Positions 1-5,505 of a DNA stretch of 5,505 nt are shown one piece after another; position 1 is the stretch's first letter, and each line of letters begins with the position of its first letter. A program made the position numbers and the translations under genes. Under the pieces are notes generated by a model. It saw nothing but the letters and a program-made list of their open reading frames with translations. It had not been told where the DNA came from and did not search any database. Origin of the DNA: Flavobacteriaceae bacterium (GTDB lineage Bacteria; Bacteroidota; Bacteroidia; Flavobacteriales; Flavobacteriaceae); NCBI GenBank assembly GCA_016763215.1, contig JAESUF010000296.1, positions 1 to 5,505 on the forward strand, read 5' to 3'.

Positions 1-622
1 CATCCCCTAAACCAGGGACAATATATCCTTTGTCGTTTAAAACTGGGTCGATATCTGCAATCCACAATTCAGTATTTTCAGGAAAATGATTTTTGATAAA
101 ATCAACACCTTCTTCGGCTCCAATAACGCAAACTAAATAAATCTTTTTTGGAGTTCCATGTTTTTTGATTGCTTCATATACGCTTACTAAAGATTGTCCA
201 GAGGCTAGCATCGGATCTGCCAAGATTAATGTTTTTCCATCTAGAGAAGGAGATGCAAAATAGTCTACTTTGATTTCAAAATCAACACCATTATTTTGGT
301 GATGTCTATAAGCGGAGATAAAAGCATTTTCAGCAGCGTCAAAGTAGTTCATAATTCCTTGATGAAGTGGTAAGCCAGCTCTTAAAATTGAACAAATTAC
401 GAGATCCTTTTGTGGTAATTCAGATTCCTTTATACCCAAAACCGTCGTTATTTTTTCCGGACTATAGGTTAGCTTTTTGCTAAGTTCGTATGCTAAAATC
501 TCTCCGATTCGTTCTATGTTTCTCCGAAATCGCATAGAGTCATTTTGAATAGTAGTTTCTCTAATCTCCTGAATAAAAGTGTTTAATATCGAATTGTTTT
601 TTAAAAGATGATGAATAATCAT
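1..622 (-). CDS. upp: Uracil phosphoribosyltransferase, C-terminus cut by window edge
   Basis: Catalyses uracil + PRPP to UMP + PPi in cytosolic pyrimidine salvage. I translated the minus strand and can read 207 residues from the ATG at 620-622. The start MIIHHLLKNNSILN and the segment MRFRRNIERIGEILAYELSK (residues 30-49) match the Bacteroidetes form of the family. CSILRAGLPLHQG lies at about 77-89. The PRPP-binding loop LILADPMLASGQS is at 132-144, with Ser-Gly-Gln where many relatives have Thr-Gly-Gly/Gln. The uracil-binding segment YIVPGLGD starts at 200 and is cut by the edge. Family members are about 217 residues, so roughly ten are missing. The frame stays open upstream, with in-frame ATGs at 698-700 and 710-712 (26 or 30 extra residues) and a stop at 734-736. 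I prefer 622 because family members begin there and an exact -7 box lies at 682-689, inside the extension. Family call is very secure; the start is likely. Confidence 0.93.
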   Translation of the reverse strand, partial: MIIHHLLKNNSILNTFIQEIRETTIQNDSMRFRRNIERIGEILAYELSKKLTYSPEKITTVLGIKESELPQKDLVICSILRAGLPLHQGIMNYFDAAENAFISAYRHHQNNGVDFEIKVDYFASPSLDGKTLILADPMLASGQSLVSVYEAIKKHGTPKKIYLVCVIGAEEGVDFIKNHFPENTELWIADIDPVLNDKGYIVPGLGD

Positions 623-681
623 GAGGCGATTTTTTGAATTCTTTAGATGATTTTGAATAAAATTTGTATCTTTCAGCTGTT

Positions 682-689
682 CAAAAATA
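682..689 (-). promoter_or_regulatory. Bacteroidetes -7 box TAnnTTTG upstream of upp
   Basis: The minus strand reads TATTTTTG, an exact match to the Bacteroidetes sigma-A -7 consensus TAnnTTTG. Transcription would start near 675 and give a leader of about 50 bases before the ATG at 622. The longer upp starts at 700 and 712 would then lie upstream of the transcript. No TTTG or TTG was found at the usual 17-23 base spacing upstream (the nearest TTG, at 701-703, is only 11 bases away), so the -33 element is weak or absent. Confidence 0.4.
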
Positions 690-760
690 ACCTTTTTCAT
701 CAATTTACACATTGACGGTATTGTTTTAAACAATCAAAAGTTAAACAACCAAAACACCCG

Positions 761-788
761 AAGAGTCTTTTTTTAAGACTCTTTTTTT
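761..788 (+). terminator. Rho-independent terminator-like hairpin, plus orientation
   Basis: A perfect 9-bp stem, AAGAGTCTT (761-769) with AAGACTCTT (775-783), encloses a 5-T loop and is followed directly by a T tract (784-788). CACCCG precedes the stem. In this direction it is a standard intrinsic terminator. Both flanking genes are on the minus strand, where the sequence after the stem is CGGGTGTTTTGG, with no clean U tract. It may still serve poorly as the glycosyltransferase terminator. The TAA of that gene (787-789) overlaps the T tract. Confidence 0.6.
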
Positions 789-1823
789 ATGCGTTTAAAA
801 CAGTAAACACTTTCTGTATTATTTTTTCTGAAGGGATAGATTCCATGACCGCTTCATAACCTTCCGTAATTTTATTACCATAAATAGAGCACGGAACTTT
901 AGGGTATTTTTCTAAATCGGGTAACATACAATAATCTGCAGGTTGGTTGTATGGGGCAAAGCCTGCAAAAGGATGTGTTACACCCCAAAGAGTAATGGTT
1001 TTCACTCCTTGCATAGCTGCTAGATGCGCATTCCCAGAATCCATTGAAATCATTAGGTCTAGGGAATGGATCAATTCTAGTTCTTCTTTTAAGGACGTTT
1101 TCCCTGTAATACTAACAACATTGTTATATTTTTCTTCCAAAGTTTCAAGAATTTGAACCTCTTGTTTTCCGCCACCAAAAGGAATAATTTCAACCCTTTT
1201 TTAGACAGTTCTGCAATTACTTTTTCTAGGAGATGAAGAGGGTATACTTTTCCTTTGAAGGCGGCAAAAGGAGCAACTCCGACCCATTGATGTTCTTTTC
1301 CCCCTATCAATTGCCTGACACTTTCGGGGAAAAGTTTCTTTTTGATAGCGATAGGATTGTCAATATTAACATCAAAACCAAGTGATTTAAATACATCAGC
1401 ATATCTTTGATGGGATGTTTTTAATTGTTTAAAGACCTTATTTTTAGCTCTTGTTAGCGCTTTTTTCTCAGCCCGACCTTTGTCAATGTTTTTTACAGTG
1501 ACCCTATTTAGTTTAAAAAAGCTCCTTAAGATTCTCGATCGAAGTACATTGTGTAAATCAGCAACATGCGTAATATTTTGAGTGCGTATTTCTTTGTACA
1601 ATCGAAATAACCCAAAGACTCCTTTGTGTTTTCCTTTTATTTGCGCAGCAAAAAAGGAAACATTTGGAATTTGTTCAAAAAGAGGTTGTAAAAAAGGTTT
1701 AGTAACCACTGTAATTTTACAATTAGGATGCTGGTTTACTAGCGCTTTAATTACGGGAACAGTCATAGCCACATCTCCCAGAGCAGATAAACGAATGACT
1801 AAAATATGTGGTGAATTTTGCAC
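787..1823 (-). pseudogene. Glycosyltransferase family 9 (heptosyltransferase-like), frameshifted
   Basis: GT9 enzymes are GT-B-fold transferases that add heptose or a similar sugar from a nucleotide donor to lipopolysaccharide core at the inner face of the cytoplasmic membrane. The N-terminal part reads from GTG 1821-1823, with ILVIRLSALGDVAMTVPV at residues 7-24 (the typical GT9 opening) and VGVAPFAAFKGKVYP at 181-195. An in-frame TAA just upstream leaves no earlier ATG. After SKKG (residue 210) that frame loses similarity and stops at 1089. The family sequence resumes in another frame as VEIIPFGGGKQEVQILETLE and continues through the donor-site region SMDSGNAHLAAMQGV and LWGVTHPFAGFAPYNQP to the TAA at 787-789. 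Restoring one base in the A6G3 tract (plus strand CCCTTTTTT, 1194-1202) gives one protein of about 345 residues, normal for GT9. No other damage is visible, so the lesion is recent or a sequencing error. Donor and acceptor cannot be told from sequence. Confidence 0.88.
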
Positions 1824-1839
1824 ATGAAAGCTTTAAATG

Positions 1840-1868
1840 TAAAAGTAACCTTTTCTTTGAAAAACAAA
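1840..1868 (-). promoter_or_regulatory. Possible promoter of the glycosyltransferase gene
   Basis: On the minus strand TTTG (1868-1865) is followed after 17 bases by TACTTTTA (1847-1840). This fits the Bacteroidetes TTTG-N17-23-TAnnTTTG layout except for the last base of the -7 box. The expected start of transcription lies only about ten bases before the GTG at 1823. The match is imperfect in AT-rich DNA, so confidence is low. Confidence 0.3.
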
Positions 1869-1924
1869 AAAATAGAACACCATTTTCCTTTGATTTATCA
1901 CTTATCTACAGCTAAATAAAAATG

Positions 1925-1932
1925 TATCTTTG
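1925..1932 (+). promoter_or_regulatory. Bacteroidetes -7 box upstream of yicC
   Basis: TATCTTTG matches TAnnTTTG exactly and sits 23 bases before the yicC ATG, giving a predicted leader of roughly 15-17 bases. A TTTG at 1889-1892 is too far upstream (32 bases) to be a standard -33 element, and no better one is seen. The box probably drives yicC-gmk, and perhaps nadD. Confidence 0.5.
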
Positions 1933-1955
1933 TCCCTTATTATAAAAAATAATCC

Positions 1956-2822
1956 ATGATTCAATCCATGACTGGTTACGGGAAAACCGTATTACATCTG
2001 TCTGATAAAAAAGTTACAATCGAAGTGAAATCTTTGAATAGTAAAAACTTAGATTTAAATGTTCGTATCCCTTCTTATTATAGAGAGAAAGAGTTGTCCG
2101 TAAGAAAACAGTTAGCTTCAAAATTGGTAAGAGGAAAAGTGGATTTTTCAATCTTTGTGGAAATGACTGCTGACGAAACTTCTACAATTGTTAACAAAGG
2201 AGTTGTTGCTCAATATATTCAACAGTTAAGAAATGTAGCACAAACTGGATCTTCAGATGATATAGAGTTTTTAAAAATGGCAGTTAAAATGCCAGATGCA
2301 TTAAAAACAGAACGAGAAGAGTTGGATGAGAAAGAGTGGGATGAAATTAATGAGCAAATTAATGAAGCGATTAAAGAAATTATTCAATATAGGATTGATG
2401 AAGCGGCTTCTTTAGAAGATGATTTTAAATTGAGAGTAGCAAATATTCAAATGTATTTGGATGAAGTAAAATCGTTCGATGATGATAGGATTGAATATGT
2501 AAAGGAACGTTTACAAAAAGCAATTACTGATTTAAAAGTTGAGGTAGACGAAAATAGATTTGAACAAGAGCTAATTTATTATCTGGAGAAGTTAGATATT
2601 AATGAAGAAAAAGTGCGTTTGGCAAATCATTTAAGTTATTTCTTAAAGGAGTTAGATACTGAAGATTCTAATGGAAAAAAACTTGGATTTATTGTGCAAG
2701 AAATGGGTAGAGAAATCAATACTATAGGATCCAAAGCCAATTTTGCTCCCATGCAGAAAGCAGTGATTCAAATGAAAAATGAGCTCGAGAAAATAAAAGA
2801 ACAAATATTAAACGTACTATAA
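1956..2822 (+). CDS. yicC: YicC family endoribonuclease
   Basis: YicC/YloC proteins (YicC-like N-terminal domain plus C-terminal DUF1732) are cytosolic; the E. coli member is described as an endoribonuclease linked to small-RNA turnover. The 288-residue product has the usual family length. It opens with the signature MIQSMTGYGKT, followed by IEVKSLNSKNLDLNVRIP (about 22-39). The middle is highly charged and helical (about 115-215). The diagnostic C-terminal block GKKLGFIVQEMGREINTIGS (about 239-258) corresponds to the family pattern GRKLDF-QE-REINT-GSK. The start fits because the MTGYGK signature is normally at the extreme N-terminus and a -7 box lies just upstream. The TAA is followed with no gap by the gmk ATG, so translation is likely coupled. 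The yicC-gmk pairing also occurs in Firmicutes (yloC-gmk). Whether this protein cleaves RNA here is inferred from family. Confidence 0.95.
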   Translation: MIQSMTGYGKTVLHLSDKKVTIEVKSLNSKNLDLNVRIPSYYREKELSVRKQLASKLVRGKVDFSIFVEMTADETSTIVNKGVVAQYIQQLRNVAQTGSSDDIEFLKMAVKMPDALKTEREELDEKEWDEINEQINEAIKEIIQYRIDEAASLEDDFKLRVANIQMYLDEVKSFDDDRIEYVKERLQKAITDLKVEVDENRFEQELIYYLEKLDINEEKVRLANHLSYFLKELDTEDSNGKKLGFIVQEMGREINTIGSKANFAPMQKAVIQMKNELEKIKEQILNVL

Positions 2823-3398
2823 ATGTCGGATTTTAAAGGAAAATTATTTGTGTTTTCTGCACCTTCAGGTTCAGGCAAGACAACAATTGTTCGTCACTTA
2901 TTAAATCAAGAAAGACTCAATTTAGGGTTTTCAATATCTGCCACATCAAGAGATCCTAGAAGGGAAGAGATTGATGGGAAAGATTATTATTTTATGACAA
3001 AAGAAGACTTTATTGATAAGGTTAAAAAAGACGAATTTGTAGAATGGGAAGAGGTTTATCACAATAATTTTTACGGAACCTTAAAGACAGAAGTAGAAAG
3101 AATTTGGGCATCTGGAAAACACGTAATATTTGATATTGATGTAGTTGGCGGTTTAAGAATCAAGAAAAAATTCCCTAAAACGACATTGGCTGTATTTGTA
3201 AAACCTCCAGACATTAATGAGTTAATCAGAAGGTTGAAAAAGAGAGCTACTGAAAGTGAGGACAAGATTAAAATGCGAGTTGCAAAGGCCTCTGTAGAAA
3301 TGGCATTAGCTCCTCAATTTGATACCATTATCTTAAATGATAATTTAGACAAAGCTTTACAAGAAGCGGAAGAGTTGGTTAGTGGTTTTTTAGAATAA
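2823..3398 (+). CDS. gmk: Guanylate kinase
   Basis: Phosphorylates GMP (and dGMP) to GDP with ATP, an essential cytosolic step of guanine nucleotide synthesis. At 191 residues it is close to the usual length. The P-loop APSGSGKT is at 13-20. The GMP-binding region SISATSRDPRREEIDGKDYY spans 37-56, with R43 and the EIDGKDYYF segment in place of the family's typical TTRxPRxGExxGxxYxF. EWEEVYHNNFYGT is at 74-86. FDIDVVGGLRIKK (103-115) corresponds to the family DxDxxG segment. The lid with RATESEDKIKMR is at 141-152. All key segments are present, so the enzyme should be active. Its ATG directly abuts the yicC stop, which points to co-transcription and translational coupling. Its own stop codon lies inside a short tandem repeat (3392-3419). 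Confidence 0.97.
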   Translation: MSDFKGKLFVFSAPSGSGKTTIVRHLLNQERLNLGFSISATSRDPRREEIDGKDYYFMTKEDFIDKVKKDEFVEWEEVYHNNFYGTLKTEVERIWASGKHVIFDIDVVGGLRIKKKFPKTTLAVFVKPPDINELIRRLKKRATESEDKIKMRVAKASVEMALAPQFDTIILNDNLDKALQEAEELVSGFLE

Positions 3399-3419
3399 AG
3401 AATAAAGAATAAGGAATAG
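3392..3419 (+). repeat. 7-base tandem repeat overlapping the gmk stop
   Basis: Three exact copies of AGAATAA (3392-3398, 3399-3405, 3406-3412) are followed by a degenerate copy GGAATAG (3413-3419). The first copy supplies the last codons and the TAA of gmk. This resembles A/G-rich simple repeats seen between flavobacterial genes. It could arise by strand slippage; no function is evident. Confidence 0.75.
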
Positions 3420-3468
3420 AGAAAAGGGAGTAAACAAACTGCTTTTCCTCTTTGTTTTTGTTTCTCTA
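3417..3468 (+). promoter_or_regulatory. Foldable gmk-nadD intergenic segment
   Basis: TAGAGAAA (3417-3424) is the exact inverted repeat of TTTCTCTA (3461-3468). Inside it AAACAAA (3432-3438) pairs with TTTGTTT (3451-3457), giving a two-part stem that ends 13 bases before the nadD ATG. A competing fold pairs AGAGAAAAG (3418-3426) with CTTTTCCTCT (3442-3451, one bulge) and is followed by a T-rich run, so it resembles a weak terminator. The two folds exclude each other. This could attenuate or space nadD expression, but the stems are AT-rich and may be chance. Confidence 0.3.
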
Positions 3469-3481
3469 GATTTATAGGAGT

Positions 3482-4066
3482 ATGAGTAAAATAGGATTGT
3501 ATTTTGGCACATTTAACCCCATTCATGTGGGACATATAATTATTGCCAATCATCTCGTAGAGTATTCCGATTTAGAGGAAGTTTGGATGGTAGTAACTCC
3601 ACACAGCCCCCATAAAAAAAAGAGCTCATTATTAGAGAATCATCATCGGTATGAATTGGTTTATATTGCTTTAGAAAAATTTGTAAAGTTAAAACCATCT
3701 GATATAGAGTTTAAATTATCTCAACCGAATTATACGGTACATACATTAGCTCATATTACTGAGAAATACCCGAATCATGAATTCAGTTTGATTATGGGAG
3801 AAGATAATTTAAAGAGTTTTCATAAGTGGAAAAACTATGAGACCATTTTAGAAAACCATGAGGTTTATGTATACCCTAGAGTGATTGAGGGTCAGATTAA
3901 AACTAATTTCGACACACATCCTAAAGTACATCGGGTAGATGCTCCTTTGATTCAAATCTCTGCAACCTTAATTAGAGAAGGAATCAAAGAAAACAAAAAT
4001 GTAGAACCAATGCTTCCTGTCAAAGTGTGGAAATACATTGATGAGATGAATTTTTACAAAAAATAA
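3482..4066 (+). CDS. nadD: Nicotinate-nucleotide adenylyltransferase
   Basis: Transfers AMP from ATP to nicotinate mononucleotide, giving nicotinate adenine dinucleotide in NAD synthesis; cytosolic. The 194-residue length is normal. The nucleotidyltransferase signature GTFNPIHVGH is at 9-18, including the HxGH motif (15-18). SPHKKK (42-47) corresponds to the family's nucleotide-contact loop. MGEDNLKSFHKWKNYE (105-120) is the family's (M/I)G-DNL-FHKW block. The C-terminal motif QISATLIREGIKENK (158-172) matches the ISST-IR signature, with Ala replacing the second Ser. The N-terminus MSKIGLYFGTFNP fixes the start. AGGAG (3476-3480) ends only one base before the ATG, too close for normal Shine-Dalgarno pairing, which fits the weak use of such sites in Bacteroidetes. 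It lies 83 bases after gmk on the same strand with no clear promoter between, so it is probably read from the yicC promoter. Confidence 0.96.
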   Translation: MSKIGLYFGTFNPIHVGHIIIANHLVEYSDLEEVWMVVTPHSPHKKKSSLLENHHRYELVYIALEKFVKLKPSDIEFKLSQPNYTVHTLAHITEKYPNHEFSLIMGEDNLKSFHKWKNYETILENHEVYVYPRVIEGQIKTNFDTHPKVHRVDAPLIQISATLIREGIKENKNVEPMLPVKVWKYIDEMNFYKK

Positions 4067-4114
4067 ATACTCATAAGGTTTCTTTGGAAGGCATTTTATT
4101 AAAGAGAACTTGAA

Positions 4115-4140
4115 GTTAAATTTTATTGCATAATTTTAAC
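4115..4140 (+). other. AT-rich hairpin downstream of nadD
   Basis: GTTAAA (4115-4120) pairs with TTTAAC (4135-4140), and TTAT (4123-4126) with ATAA (4130-4133) around a TGC loop. Small unpaired Ts separate the two parts. The fold is AT-only apart from the terminal G-C pair and has no T tract after it. It may protect the nadD mRNA 3' end or be chance. Confidence 0.25.
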
Positions 4141-4154
4141 ACAGCATGCAAAAT

Positions 4155-4170
4155 CCCTCAATGAGGGTTT
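4155..4170 (+). terminator. Short GC-rich hairpin after nadD, possible terminator
   Basis: CCCTC (4155-4159) and GAGGG (4163-4167) form a 5-bp GC-rich stem with an AAT loop, preceded by AAAAT and followed by TTTCGTTG. It is the only GC-rich dyad in the 116-base gap between nadD and the peptidase gene and could end the yicC-gmk-nadD transcript. The stem and T run are both short. The dyad also lies just upstream of a -7 box (4176-4183), so it could instead be an operator. Confidence 0.4.
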
Positions 4171-4175
4171 CGTTG

Positions 4176-4183
4176 TATATTTG
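4176..4183 (+). promoter_or_regulatory. Bacteroidetes -7 box overlapping the M23 start region
   Basis: TATATTTG matches TAnnTTTG exactly. Its last base is the G of the GTG at 4183, so transcription would begin near 4189-4190. That would exclude the GTG and favour the in-frame TTG at 4204-4206 as the start of the peptidase. No TTTG or TTG is seen at the normal -33 spacing, where the CCCTC/GAGGG dyad lies. Confidence 0.4.
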
Positions 4184-5073
4184 TGAAACATAGAGACTAT
4201 TCATTGGCAAAAGACAAAAAAAACAAGAGAAAACTAAAACGAAAACTCACCGATAAGTATCGGATGGTTGTTTTGAATAAGAATACGTTTGAAGAACGAT
4301 TTGCATTAAAACTGTCACGCTTAAACGTTTTTGTTTTTGGAGGGTTATTTTCCATTCTACTTATTGCAGGGACTATTTTATTGATTGCTTTTACGCCTAT
4401 CAAAGAATACATTCCTGGATATTCATCAGCCAAATTAAAAAGAGACGTAACAAAGCTTACCTTAGAGTCTGATTCTCTTAAAAACAAACTAATCGTTTTA
4501 GAAAATTACTCCAAAGCGATTATGCCTATTTTAACTGGAGATATTGTTGGAGATGGGCCAATAGATTCTATTCAAGATCTTTCTAAAAGAATAGATATCG
4601 ATGAATATAAATTGAATGCTTCTAGGCAAGATTCTATTTTTAGAGAAAAGATAGAAAGGAAAGATCGTTTTCCGCTTTTAGATGAATTACAAAACAAAGC
4701 TAAAATTGTGTTTTTTGCTCCAATTACAGGAACGATGACACAATCTTTTAATGCAGAAAACAAACACTTTGCAGTAGATATCGTTGCGAAAACGGGAACT
4801 CCTGTAAAAGCAGCAGCGGATGGAACCGTGATTTTTTCAGAATGGACAACAGAAACAGGGTATGTTGTTATTTTAAAGCATGCGAGTAACTTTATCTCTG
4901 TTTATAAACACAACGGAACGTTGTTAAAACAACAAGGAGACTTGGTACAATCAGGAGAAGCAATTGCAAGTGTAGGCTCTTCTGGAGAATTAACAACAGG
5001 GCCTCACTTACATTTTGAACTTTGGAGCGATGGATACGCTGTAAATCCAATAAACTATATAGATTTTAAATAA
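4183..5073 (+). CDS. Membrane-anchored M23 (LytM-type) metallopeptidase
   Basis: M23 peptidases are zinc endopeptidases that cut peptide cross-links in peptidoglycan. The 296-residue product has a very basic cytosolic N-terminus (1-45), one membrane segment (about 49-70, VFGGLFSILLIAGTILLIAF) and a periplasmic linker with a likely helical part (about 82-170). The M23 domain is at about 178-293. Zinc and catalytic residues are intact: H195 and D199 in HFAVD, H243 in SVYKHN, and H275/H277 in GPHLHFE, so it should be active rather than a degenerate EnvC-like activator. Start options are GTG 4183, TTG 4204 and ATG 4264; an in-frame stop lies at 4162-4164. ATG 4264 would remove most of the basic N-terminus. 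TTG 4204 gives LAKDKKNKRKLK, which looks like flavobacterial relatives and follows a -7 box, so it may be the true start; 4183 is the longest. The stop abuts the GH3 ATG. Exact substrate bond is unknown. Confidence 0.92.
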   Translation: MKHRDYSLAKDKKNKRKLKRKLTDKYRMVVLNKNTFEERFALKLSRLNVFVFGGLFSILLIAGTILLIAFTPIKEYIPGYSSAKLKRDVTKLTLESDSLKNKLIVLENYSKAIMPILTGDIVGDGPIDSIQDLSKRIDIDEYKLNASRQDSIFREKIERKDRFPLLDELQNKAKIVFFAPITGTMTQSFNAENKHFAVDIVAKTGTPVKAAADGTVIFSEWTTETGYVVILKHASNFISVYKHNGTLLKQQGDLVQSGEAIASVGSSGELTTGPHLHFELWSDGYAVNPINYIDFK

Positions 5074-5505
5074 ATGAGCATCAAATCTGTGTTTGCCATT
5101 CCTTTTGCAAAACAAGTTAGAAAACGTGTTTACAAATGGGCACTACAACCTCATAAAACTCAAGAAAAAGTTTTTAAGAAATTAATTTCACAAGCAAAGG
5201 ATACTGCTTTTGGAAAAGATCATTCTTTTGATAAAATAAAAAGCTACAAAGACTTTAAAGACAATGTTCCTATAAATGACTATGAAGGGTTGCGAACCTA
5301 TGTAGATAGAATGGTTGCGGGTGAAGAAGACGTACTGTGGCGAGGAAAACCTATTTATTATGCGAAAACATCAGGAACTACTTCTGGTGCGAAATACATT
5401 CCAATTACCAAAGATTCAATGCCAACGCATATTAAGGCAGCAAGAAATGCTTTACTGCTTTATATTGCTGAAACCAATGACGCTAGTTTTGTAAATGGGA
5501 AAATG
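5074..5505 (+). CDS. GH3 family protein (acyl-acid-amido synthetase-like), N-terminal part
   Basis: GH3 proteins belong to the ANL adenylate-forming superfamily; plant members adenylate jasmonate or auxin and join it to amino acids, while the substrates of the bacterial members are largely unknown. I translated 144 residues from the ATG at 5074-5076 and the frame is open to the window end; full bacterial members are about 500 residues. FGKDHSFDKIKSYKDFKDNV (46-65) and VPINDYEGLRTYVDRMVAGE (65-84) are typical of the GH3 N-terminus. YYAKTSGTTSGAKYIPIT (95-112) is the ATP/AMP-binding motif I, with the Ser/Thr-Gly-rich loop and Lys107. There is no signal peptide, so it is probably cytosolic. The ATG follows the TAA of the M23 gene with no gap, indicating one transcript and likely translational coupling. 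The family is clear; the reaction here is not known. Confidence 0.9.
   Translation, partial: MSIKSVFAIPFAKQVRKRVYKWALQPHKTQEKVFKKLISQAKDTAFGKDHSFDKIKSYKDFKDNVPINDYEGLRTYVDRMVAGEEDVLWRGKPIYYAKTSGTTSGAKYIPITKDSMPTHIKAARNALLLYIAETNDASFVNGKM

Noticed and set aside
947..1156. Plus-strand open frame of 69 codons opposite the glycosyltransferase
   Set aside because: It is antisense to clearly conserved GT9 coding sequence, and its translation shows no recognisable domain.
1194..1203. Programmed -1 frameshifting at an A6G tract in the glycosyltransferase
   Set aside because: The zero-frame codons are AAA AAA GGG after TCT, not the standard A AAA AAG arrangement, and GT9 enzymes are normally encoded in one frame. 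Mutation or sequencing error is simpler.
1582..1827. Plus-strand open frame of 81 codons opposite the glycosyltransferase N-terminus
   Set aside because: Antisense to the conserved LSALGDVAMT region; cysteine-rich translation without family features.
1824..1955. Possible small gene or RNA in the divergent gap
   Set aside because: The 132 bases hold only AT-rich promoter-like sequence; no open frame or stable hairpin was found.
3071..3265. Minus-strand open frame opposite gmk
   Set aside because: It lies wholly inside conserved guanylate kinase sequence and has no start signals or domain.
3476..3480. AGGAG as the nadD ribosome binding site
   Set aside because: Only one base separates it from the ATG, too short for Shine-Dalgarno pairing, and this group rarely relies on such sites.
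3314..3553. Minus-strand open frame across the gmk-nadD gap
   Set aside because: It covers two conserved genes on the other strand, and part of its translation comes from the AGAATAA repeat.
4197..4763. Minus-strand open frames (4197-4487 and 4572-4763) opposite the peptidase
   Set aside because: Both are shadows of the M23 gene with no recognisable protein features.

Overview
The window looks like ordinary chromosomal DNA from a Bacteroidetes of the Flavobacteriaceae type. The DNA is AT-rich, and most starts have no well-placed Shine-Dalgarno sequence. Several starts are instead preceded by the Bacteroidetes sigma-A -7 box TAnnTTTG. Every protein also resembles its flavobacterial family members. 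No mobile element, CRISPR array, tRNA or rRNA was seen, and no stretch over 300 bases lacks a gene.

Left third (1-1823, minus strand): the 5' part of a uracil phosphoribosyltransferase gene (upp) runs off the left edge. Upstream of it is a family 9 glycosyltransferase (heptosyltransferase-like) whose reading frame is broken by one missing base in a homopolymer at 1194-1202. A strong hairpin with a T tract sits between them, but it is oriented for plus-strand transcription, where no gene is visible.

Middle (1824-4066, plus strand): a divergent promoter region leads into yicC (endoribonuclease family), gmk (guanylate kinase) and nadD (nicotinate-nucleotide adenylyltransferase). The yicC stop codon touches the gmk start. 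The gmk-nadD gap holds 7-base tandem repeats and a foldable segment.

Right part (4067-5505, plus strand): a gap with two hairpins and a -7 box is followed by a single-pass membrane M23 (LytM-type) metallopeptidase. Directly abutting it is the N-terminal part of a GH3-family (ANL superfamily) acyl-acid-amido synthetase-like protein that runs off the right edge.

Functionally the block combines nucleotide and cofactor metabolism (UMP salvage, GDP, NaAD), an RNA-processing protein, and envelope functions (LPS glycosyltransferase, peptidoglycan peptidase). I found no convincing new multi-gene system. The points most worth checking are the broken glycosyltransferase, the orphan plus-strand terminator, two start-codon questions settled by promoter boxes, and the tight coupling of the uncharacterised GH3 protein to the M23 peptidase.
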